Under the pieces are notes generated by a model. That model had not been told where the DNA came from and ran no database searches. It saw only the letters and a program-made list of their open reading frames with translations. Shown here in pieces: positions 56,936-64,000 of a stretch of DNA of 64,000 nucleotides (position 1 is the first letter of the stretch; each line of letters starts with the position of its first letter). The position numbers and the translations under genes were made by a program. The stretch comes from Parastagonospora avenae f. sp. tritici 18332-5. Lineage: Eukaryota; Ascomycota; Dothideomycetes; Pleosporales; Phaeosphaeriaceae. The stretch is from positions 1 to 64,000 of the forward strand of contig JAFJTR010000103.1 in assembly GCA_022559985.1 (NCBI GenBank), given 5' to 3'.

Positions 56936-57434
56936 GCTGGTGATTTGGAGAATGTGCTAGTATTAGGTCTTCACATAAGAGAAGGGGCTGAGGTTGTTAT
57001 ACCGATGGGTTGTGGCTGGGTGGTCGGTGTCATCCGGTGACCCCGGTTACCGATATCGCGAATCAAAGAAGCCACAGCCATCGATCTCTGCTACGGTGCA
57101 TCGACTGTGTTATAAATCATGTGAATGAAATTTGCTGATGTTGACTTGAAATGAGAAGGAGTTACAACCGAAGGCCCGGCTACGTGCAACAAAGTGCCAA
57201 GGCGGGATTTCATGGAACTAGGAATGAATTGGTATATCGCCGCCACCCATGGCGAGCTGTCCCGAACACGGCTGTGCATATGAACATGAAAAGTATAGAA
57301 GATCGTGATGGAGCCCTTGAATGGTAATAATGCGGTCATGACAAAAAACTGGAAGTCGTAAGACTGGTGAGCCGAGCCAAGGCACTGACCATTATGTAAG
57401 ACGTTAAGGAAATTCGTACTGCAGGCGGTGGCAT

Positions 57435-60122
57435 TTACGCTTCGACACCTTCAACCTTACGCAGGAATTCGCGAACGCGGCCGACTTCAACGCCCTCGCC
57501 TTCCTCGCTATCCAGAGCTGCGACGAGACTCTCCAGACATTCCTCGATCCTGCTCTCTTCAACCTTTGTGCATAATGATACTACCTTGCGGTACATTTGC
57601 TCCAGTTGGCCATCCTTCTCCTTTAGCTTTCGACTTCGAGTGAGCAGCGCAGCATTGGCATGAGTGTAGGTGTCGAGACGATGTCGGAGAACCGGGGTGG
57701 AGATCCGTGTTAGATGTGGTGAAGTTTGGTGATTCGAGAAAGAAGCAGGATCAAGCGGTAGTGGTGTCGAGAGATAAGACGGTCCATCAGAGGCGTGTCG
57801 TCTCAGGGTTTCGCCGACTTGTCGCAGCTCGAACGGTAGGTCTTCCTCGTTGATGAGGAAACCCGCACCCTCCGCATCCGCATATCCTATCCTTCGCTTC
57901 TCTTGAAGCTCGCCGACGCCAGCATTCACTGACAGCATATGTCTTTGAGGCTCGAGCCACCGCTTGAGGTTCGCTATCCGTTTTGCTCGGTCTTGTCGTA
58001 ATCGCAGTCGATTGCGCAGGTGCTCGAGCCTTTGTTGCTCCTGTTTTTGTTGACTCGATAGCTGAGTGATTAGATCGTTGGTGCGGTCGATGGAGTCTTG
58101 CTTTAGGCGCGCTTCTTGTGTAAACTGCATAGAAGCGGATTGGAGGATGCCGCTCATGACTGGGTTTTGTTAGCGCCTGGTCTGTAGATGTGTTCAGATC
58201 GACTTACGCGGCTGGATCTCCCGGCTCGTTTCCTCCACTTTGCTCAGTGGCGCCTTGCCTTTACTGGGACTGGCGGCAACGTCAACGGCATGACTATCGA
58301 GGCCATCACTTCCAACACCAAAATCAACTGGCCTGGTGCCCTTGTGGTTTGGTATGGTCGGGTCAGCCTGGACCTCCATGAGCTGCGAGATGATATTACG
58401 GTTGCCGATGCGTGCTGCCAGATTTAGAGCAGTGTTTCCTGCCTTGTCGCGAGCGTTCACCATCTCCTGCATGAAGCGCATGAGTCCAATAGGCTTGGGG
58501 TAGTTGTCCTGGAACGAAATTGCCTGGCTGGCACCGATGTTGCTGCGTACAAGGTACTCTAGCAGGGCTTCGAGATAGTACTTGCTCGATGCAGCCCTGC
58601 CCTTGATAGCGCACGTGACTGCGATGTGGTGGAGAATGGTCCGGCCTTGGGTGTCGCGCAGCTCGATCAGAGGTGCCAGGATCTCGAGCGTCTCCGGGAA
58701 GCAGCTGTGGTCCAGACTGTTGTTGACTGATACTGCGCTCATCAAGGGGGTTTGGCCTGCGGCATTGCCCCTGAACATGTTTGCGCCTTTGGAGACGAGC
58801 AATCGCATGAGTGATACGCGGGCAAGGGTGGCGGCCCAGTGTAGTGCAGTGTTGGCGCTGTTGTCGATGGGCATGTCAAGATCGGCGCCTGATAGGTGTA
58901 GTATCGCTGGGTGATGGGTGAAGTCTGTCCGCGTCTGATCTGCAAAGAGGTCGGTCAGCATCGCCTGCTTTTCCTCACTGCCCTTCGTATCTGGATGCGG
59001 CAGCGGTGGTAGCGCCGAGGGTGCCTCGCCATCAGGAAGGGTGATCTGGTGTCCGGTCTGGTGGTAGAATGATTCGCTGGGCTCGGTTGGGGAGCCCAGA
59101 TCGCGCATCGACATGTCGACGCCGTTGGGTTGCGAGAATGACTCTTCGGTGCGCATGCGCTTGCGGGGCGGTTCCTGCGCATCGTCGAGTCCGGTGCCGT
59201 ATGCAGAGTCGGTGTGTCCATTTGCGCCGCTGAAGCTGCGCTCTGAGGCCAGGCTCTGGACGCTGTGCTGGCTGCTCGTGCGGAACGACTCTTGGCTAGC
59301 AGCGGGCCCCGGACCCGGTCCTGGTCCTTGCGACGGTCGCGCAGTGGATCTGCGACCTTGTGAAGAGCTTCCTGGGCGCGGTGGCGCGGGCGAGTTCAGG
59401 CGCGCAACCTTGTTCATGGCGGCGAGCGCGCTCGTGGCGGTGGATGAGATGTTGGAGAAGAAGGTGCCGCCGACGCTCTGGCTGGTGCTGCGGCCGTCCA
59501 TGCTCTGCGTGTAGAAGCGCTTGCGGTTGGCGGCCATGGCCTGCTCCTTGGTGGGCGTCTCAATGCCGTGGCTGGCGTTGCCGTCGACATTGATGTCGTA
59601 GTCGAGGAGCGGGCGCAGGACGTCCTCGACCCCGTACTGGCGACAGAACTCGCGGCCACGGCGGTAGTTGATCCACGTGCCCTGGTACTTTCCATAGCCG
59701 CCCTGCACCTTTTCGTGCTCGCCGTTCAATATCTCTTTCTCGAGCACTTTGGTGCGCTTGCCCTTGTCGACGCCGGCAACCTTCAGGATCTGTGTAGCGT
59801 TGAGCCAGCCGTCGGAGCGGCGGCGCATGACGGCGACGCGGTTGACCTCCATCTCGTAGACGCTGACGCCCGAGTAGACGGCCTGGGGTCAGTATGTTAG
59901 CATGATCCCGTGACTTGGTGTGAATTGCGCGCGCACCGTGTATATCTGGGGCTTGTCCATGGCGTGCTGCTGGTAGCCGGGTTCCTGCTGCGAAAAGGAG
60001 CGGCTGAAGCCGGGCGCTGCCATGAGTCCTGGGCCGTGGGGAGAATTGTGGTACATGGCCGGCTGGGCTGGCGGCGAGCCCTGGGGGAAAGACGACGACA
60101 GCGACGGGCGCGCGACTTGCAT
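57435..60122 (-). CDS. MBP1: APSES/ankyrin cell-cycle transcription factor, Mbp1-like
   Basis: Exon 1 is 59937-60122, exon 2 is 58208-59882, exon 3 is 57435-58159; introns of 54 and 48 bp; 861 residues. After a 60-residue polar lead comes the APSES/KilA-N DNA-binding domain: VYSGVSVYEMEVNRVAVMRR, DGWLNATQILKVAGVDKGKR and VQGGYGKYQGTWI. A long disordered region includes a PGPGPGP run and the basic RKRMR. Ankyrin repeats lie in the second half (ANTALHWAATLARVSLMRLL, GQTPLMSAVSV, GRTILHHIAVT, GNTALNLAARIGNRNII). The C-terminus has a coiled coil (QKQEQQRLEHLRNRLRLRQD) for dimer or Swi6 contact. In yeasts Mbp1 with Swi6 forms MBF, which drives G1/S genes through ACGCGT. A Swi4-like name is possible; filamentous fungi usually have one Mbp1-type gene. 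Confidence 0.93.
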
Positions 60123-60476
60123 TATGTCAGCGCACGGCTGAGTGAATGCGCGGTGAGTGTGCGCTATGCGGACATGGGTCGTGGGGGGAGGAAGGCGCGG
60201 AGGGGGGTGAATATTCGAGGAGGAAGTCGCGCCCTTGTCGTCGCAATGTTTGTCGAGAATAGGGAAGGGGCGATGATGGGTTGCGTGGGTGGAGAGCTGC
60301 AACGCGGGGGGTGAATTGGCGGCTGGCCGTCGTGGTCGAGGGTGGATCTTCGCGTTCACGCGTCTCGGTTCGGCTGAGCACAGGAGCACAGGCACCAATC
60401 ACACCGAGACACCCTTTTGTGCCCCGTCCGCTCACCACCACCCGTCTGTCTGTCTGTGTCGTGCGCCTCCTGTTTG
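60123..60476. promoter_or_regulatory. Divergent promoter with an MCB-like ACGCGT
   Basis: The 354 bp between the Mbp1-like gene (minus) and the LYR-type gene (plus) hold ACGCGT at 60358-60363, the exact MluI cell-cycle box bound by Mbp1 in yeasts. This could mean autoregulation, but a single hexamer in GC-rich DNA can occur by chance. Confidence 0.4.
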
Positions 60477-61805
60477 ATGTCTCCAACGGCATCCTCGCAG
60501 GCCAAGTCGATCCATTTGCTGCGTGCTCTCCTGCGCGAAGCCACGTATCTGCCCGATGTCGTCGCCCGCAAGTACTTCGCCCGATATATCCTGAACCGCT
60601 TCAAAGCATACCAGCCTAGCGAAAATGCAACGGCTTCAACGGACGTCGAGGCTGTGAGAAAGTACCGTCACCGCAGCTTCAAGCGCCGCCAGCTGAGCAT
60701 CATCATCGAGCGCACCACCCAAGTGCAGAAAAAGGCCCAGAAAGGCCTGCACTACCTGCGCCGTGCCAACCAAGGCGAAATACCTTGTCTGCAGAAGGTG
60801 CTGTTCTTCACCTATGGCCGCATAGGGAGGCGCAAATATGCGCTCCTAGATGATGTGTTGCAGCCCGACCCCATCACGGATGGTGGCAGAAAGGTCAAAC
60901 CATCTGAACTGCTAGACCGCACACCGCTGCAGAAAATGTACTACAGCAACAAAAAGTATCTGCAGTATCTCGATGCGCCGAAAGAGTCCAACGGCATGTA
61001 TGTGATGAACATATCCGACCGGTATTCGCGGCTCCGAGTCGTCCTTAAGTCTCAGCACCAGCGCGGCATCTCCATACATCGAGAACTGAAGAGTCCGTCG
61101 ATGAAGACGCCCATGCACAACATCTGGATGCGCCCAATGCCCCTTGTGCGAGCGCGCAATAACGTCCGACGATGGTATGCCGAGACCATGACGCGCTTCC
61201 TACCACCGTTGCCGACCGAAGAATGGGACAAGATGCAAGCCATGGTGGAGGGGTCTGAGAGGATCAGTCTGGTCAAGCGCAGAGTGCCGGTTAGATCCTT
61301 GCCAGAGGCTACGGATCACGATGACAGTCTGCACACGGTATCAGAGGGGATGAGTCTGAGCAAACGGAGCAAGGCAGATAGACCCAATGGCATCTGGCGC
61401 CCGCACAACATCACCCCCAAGTTCATGCGCCGATTCTACTCAAGGATCCTGCAATTGTGCTGCAAGGTCGAGTATAGTGCAGAGCGTAAGCACTGGGTTG
61501 CCACCTGGGGCCAGCCCATACACGCCACCCGACCAGAAGTATACGAAGCACCAATAGACGCATCGTTGTTCGCTGGCGTTGATGCGAAAGGAAAGCTACC
61601 ACCTGCCCCCAAAGTGTTTGTGCCTCCAGCTCAGCCCGGACTCGAGATTCAGCCACGCAACGAAAAGGGCGAATACATCCGCTTCCCCTTCTTCACTGAA
61701 CAACTGCCCGAGGACAATCCAATGCGCATGCAACTCGAAGCGTGGAAGAAGCAGCGCCTTGCTGCTGGCATTATCGACGAGAACGGCAAATTCCGCGGGC
61801 GGTGA
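60477..61805 (+). CDS. LYR-motif mitochondrial protein (Cup1-like)
   Basis: 442 residues from ATG 60477 (MSPTASSQAKSIHLLRALLRE); the open frame upstream has no ATG in it. The N-terminal helix block SIHLLRALLREATYLPD with RKYFARYILNRFKAY has the spacing of an LYR-type domain, which in other proteins contacts the acyl carrier protein in mitochondria. The rest is long and basic (KYRHRSFKRRQLSIIIERTT, RFYSRILQLCCKVEYS), with a Pro-rich region near residues 385-395. This fits the fungal class named LYR motif-containing Cup1-like or a mitoribosome-associated factor; I cannot decide between these. Single exon, intact. Confidence 0.65.
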   Translation: MSPTASSQAKSIHLLRALLREATYLPDVVARKYFARYILNRFKAYQPSENATASTDVEAVRKYRHRSFKRRQLSIIIERTTQVQKKAQKGLHYLRRANQGEIPCLQKVLFFTYGRIGRRKYALLDDVLQPDPITDGGRKVKPSELLDRTPLQKMYYSNKKYLQYLDAPKESNGMYVMNISDRYSRLRVVLKSQHQRGISIHRELKSPSMKTPMHNIWMRPMPLVRARNNVRRWYAETMTRFLPPLPTEEWDKMQAMVEGSERISLVKRRVPVRSLPEATDHDDSLHTVSEGMSLSKRSKADRPNGIWRPHNITPKFMRRFYSRILQLCCKVEYSAERKHWVATWGQPIHATRPEVYEAPIDASLFAGVDAKGKLPPAPKVFVPPAQPGLEIQPRNEKGEYIRFPFFTEQLPEDNPMRMQLEAWKKQRLAAGIIDENGKFRGR

Positions 61806-61977
61806 AGTCCATTCCGAACGCCGATCGGAAATTCTGCTGCCTCCCGACATTTGCAGGGCGCGCCTCCCCACACTTTGACAACATCTGGAGACTTATATAA
61901 AAGGTTTTTGTGCCCATAATCTACGCCAAACATTCTTACACAAATCCTGCATCACCTACAACATTTGCACCGACGCA

Positions 61978-62548
61978 ATGGCATCGAACGGTGCTCAGAT
62001 TCGCCACGCAACGCGAGATGGTATGTCAACCACTGCACCAGATCCCGAACATGCTCTTATTAATTAAAGATGTTCCGACCATTATCGGTCTGATTCAAGA
62101 ACTTGCCGATTACGAGAAAGCATCTTCATCCGTTGAAGCCACCAATGAGCTCCTCACGCGCACCCTTTCGCACTACGACCCCTCCACGACTTCCTTCTCA
62201 GAAGGCTACGCAAAGACGCTCCTCCTCACCGACCCAGATGGCACAATCGCAGGCATGGGATTGTACTTTTACAACTTCAGCACGTGGACTGGCGTGCCTG
62301 GCATATACCTGGAAGATCTGTTCGTCAAGCCGGCGTACAGAAAGAAGGGGTATGGAGTAGCAATTCTCAAGGCGCTTGCACAAGAGGTGGAGAAGATTGG
62401 AGGGAAGAGGCTGGAATGGAGCTGTCTGGATTGGAATGAGCCGAGTTTGCAGTTCTACCAGAGTGAAATCATAGGCGCCAAAAGGAAGGATGGCTGGGTT
62501 GGATTGAGGGTAGAAGGTGACGCGTTGGGCAAGCTGGCGAGCTCGTAG
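61978..62548 (+). CDS. GNAT N-acetyltransferase, diamine/thialysine type
   Basis: Exon 1 is 61978-62020, the intron 62021-62069 (49 bp), exon 2 is 62070-62548; 173 residues. Motifs: QIRHATRDDVPTIIGLIQEL, LADYEKA, GMGLYFYNFSTWTGVPGIYL, EDLFVKPAYRKKGYGVAILK (the acetyl-CoA binding R-x-x-G-x-G/A loop, here RKKGYG) and EWSCLDWNEPSLQFY. These match the spermidine/spermine or thialysine acetyltransferase subgroup. The enzyme would acetylate a small primary amine using acetyl-CoA in the cytosol. A normal length and no lesion. Confidence 0.9.
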
Positions 62549-62905
62549 TTAAGCTGCGACTATATCTTCCTGCGGCGATTTCCGTTGGCGAAGTTGACAG
62601 ACCGCACCAGCAACAGTAATGTATCCTCCACGCTTACGGCCGAGAACTTGTATTATCACCTCGCTTCCATGTGCCATTCTTCTTCCCAGAGCTATGCCCA
62701 AAGTCCAACAGCTCCGATGCTAAGCACGTCAGATCCCCTCACTCCTTGCGCTATACGACGCAAGTGTCGGTAGATGTGCACTAGACGCGTAGATCTGTAG
62801 ATCCCTCAGATCATCACCTCGGCTCCACTAGCCTCATACGAGATGTACAATTATAAGATACCTGCCTCATGAACTTCAAAATCCGTACACGACGATCCAG
62901 TCACA
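62549..62905. other. Intergenic
   Basis: 357 bp, 3' region of the acetyltransferase and promoter of the HsbA-like gene. Nothing else recognised. Confidence 0.5.
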
Positions 62906-63524
62906 ATGCTCTTCTCACGTTTTGCGATTCTCCCCTCCCTTGCTTTCGCGGGATCGCTCCCACGCGACATTCTGCCAACAGGACAGACAGTCAAGCAGGA
63001 TGTGATTAACATCCACAACGCAGTGCTGGCGCTCGACAACACGATAAACTCGTACCAAGGCGTTCCGCTGCCGACTTCGCTTGTTGAAGGCACGCCCGTC
63101 CTCCTCGGCGTCGCAGAAATCCACAGAGTGAACCGCGCTGGTTTTCGACACGCACTCGCCGCCCTGCCATTCACGGTCGAGGATAGTCGGGATGTCATTG
63201 ACGCCGTCGTAGACACTGGTACGTATCGATTACACTATCCCAGAGCAAGAGCTGATTGGACTGTTAGTCAATGTATCCATTCCCAAATCCACGCAAGATC
63301 TGAAAGCCAAGGTCGACGCATTCAAGCAAGGCGGCCTCGTCCCCGTTGTCATCGCAAGCTTGACCCTACTCCTGAGCGACCACGATACATTCAGCGCCGC
63401 AACACTTGTGAAAATCGACCAAGCCGTCGGGCCCGAGAAAATCAAGCAAGGCGAAGACGCAGTCGCGAACATCCACAATGCTATCGCAGATGCTATCAAG
63501 TTCTACGCAACGAATCTTGCCTAG
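62906..63524 (+). CDS. HsbA-like hydrophobic surface-binding / cell-wall protein
   Basis: Exon 1 is 62906-63218, the intron 63219-63267 (49 bp), exon 2 is 63268-63524; 189 residues. The signal peptide MLFSRFAILPSLAFAGSLP is followed by the alpha-helical HsbA repeat-like pattern: VKQDVINIHNAVLALDNTIN, DVIDAVVDT, DLKAKVDAFKQGGLVPVV and ANIHNAIADAIKFYATNLA. HsbA proteins are small secreted fungal proteins that adsorb to hydrophobic solid surfaces and recruit cutinase-like enzymes; relatives are cell-wall galactomannoproteins. A much shorter 25-bp intron ending at CCCAG would also keep frame, but its size is unlikely. Confidence 0.85.
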
Positions 63525-63528
63525 TCTA

Positions 63529-64000
63529 TCATCCAAAGAACCTCTTATACCACCCATTCTTCCGTCCATCCTTCCACGTCTTTCCATCCTGTAGTAAATC
63601 CAACATATTTCTCTTCCCCTGCCGCTCGAGATCCGCGTGCCACAAATCCGCATTGTCGGTGATAATCCAGTTAAACCCCTGGCGCAGCAGCCAGTCAAAG
63701 TCACTGCGATGATCGCGCCCGTCGGCCGATTTGTTACCAACCAGCACGTCGAGTAATTTCGGCATGGAGTTTTCTTGGAAACTGTACGCCGAGTTGTTGA
63801 AGCGGATATCCTTTGGCAGCGAGAAATTCCCCGTGTCGTAGAAGGATTGTGTGAGTTGGGAGAAGATGGGTGTGGTAAAGTCGCCGTCTGCGAAACTTGA
63901 TGGAGTCAGCAGTTTACTTACGATCGAGCGATTATGGCAAACTTACAAAACCCCCGAAGTACTGAATGTATATCCACAATCCTCTCGCCTCTGGCTAGCA
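63529..64000 (-). CDS. Probable PLC-like/glycerophosphodiesterase-type protein, 3' end only
   Basis: The gene enters from the right edge; its stop is at 63529, 5 bp from the stop of the HsbA-like gene (convergent). After an intron at 63888-63946 the sequence reads GDFTTPIFSQLTQSFYDTG, then FDWLLRQGFNWIITDNADLW and NMLDLLQDGKTWKDG. The LLxxGFxWIITDNxxLW segment recalls the late strands of TIM-barrel phosphodiesterases of the PLC-like superfamily, where the product site is near the C-terminus. Start, catalytic histidines and signal peptide lie outside the window, so the name is tentative. Confidence 0.5.

Noticed and set aside
59281..59345. Possible functional repeat (PGPGPGP) in the Mbp1-like protein
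   Set aside because: A short low-complexity run in a disordered linker; not distinct enough to call a feature.
63219..63243. 25-bp intron in the HsbA-like gene
   Set aside because: Shorter than any other intron in the window; the 49-bp alternative ending at 63267 keeps frame and has normal size.
1..64000. CRISPR arrays, operons, prophage
   Set aside because: Eukaryotic sequence with spliceosomal introns; no spaced repeats of CRISPR type were seen.

Overview
The window looks like nuclear DNA of a filamentous ascomycete, most likely a Dothideomycete of the Pleosporales type. The evidence is short spliceosomal introns (about 44-60 bp, GT-AG with one GC-AG), genes on both strands with no operons, fungal-specific families (Mbp1-type APSES/ankyrin factor, HsbA, DHA1 transporters, fungal lipocalin-like protein) and remnants of copia LTR and pogo elements. 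The class assignment is inference; nothing was compared with a database.

Layout. 0-12 kb holds a decayed neurotransmitter-type symporter, an intact DHA1 transporter, a wrecked cytochrome P450 carrying LTR pieces, and an intact flavin monooxygenase. This could be the remains of a metabolic cluster. 13-20 kb is quieter: a 473-residue unknown protein, several small single-pass membrane proteins and a three-exon beta-carbonic-anhydrase-like gene. 20-22 kb has nested solo LTRs followed by a two-exon gene for a 94-residue secreted protein whose mature part has ten cysteines (an effector-like candidate). 23-24.4 kb is O-acetylhomoserine sulfhydrylase. 24.4-55 kb is an accessory graveyard: at least seven genes decayed by stops, frameshifts or rearrangement, solo LTRs with exact 5-bp target duplications, a copia end with polypurine tract and LTR, and a pogo transposase tail. 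Among these sit intact genes: macro-domain protein, RING-like protein, lipocalin-like protein, sugar transporter, DXD glycosyltransferase and a few unknowns. 55-64 kb returns to dense conserved content: DHA1 transporter, Mbp1-like cell-cycle factor, a LYR-type mitochondrial protein divergent from it, a GNAT acetyltransferase, an HsbA-like secreted protein and the end of a probable phosphodiesterase.

Most notable: a monocarboxylate-type transporter pseudogene whose C-terminal half (37.8-38.3 kb, plus) and N-terminal half (42.8-43.6 kb, minus) would be rejoined by one 5-kb inversion, with a solo LTR at one breakpoint; five LTR families, two of them with nested insertions; the cysteine-rich secreted protein beside the nested LTRs; decay dominated by in-frame stops, which suggests transition-type (RIP-like) mutation; and a GC-AG intron inside the FAD motif of the monooxygenase. 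Function calls come from motif recognition by eye and splice sites from manual joining of reading frames, so exon edges without positions are approximate.
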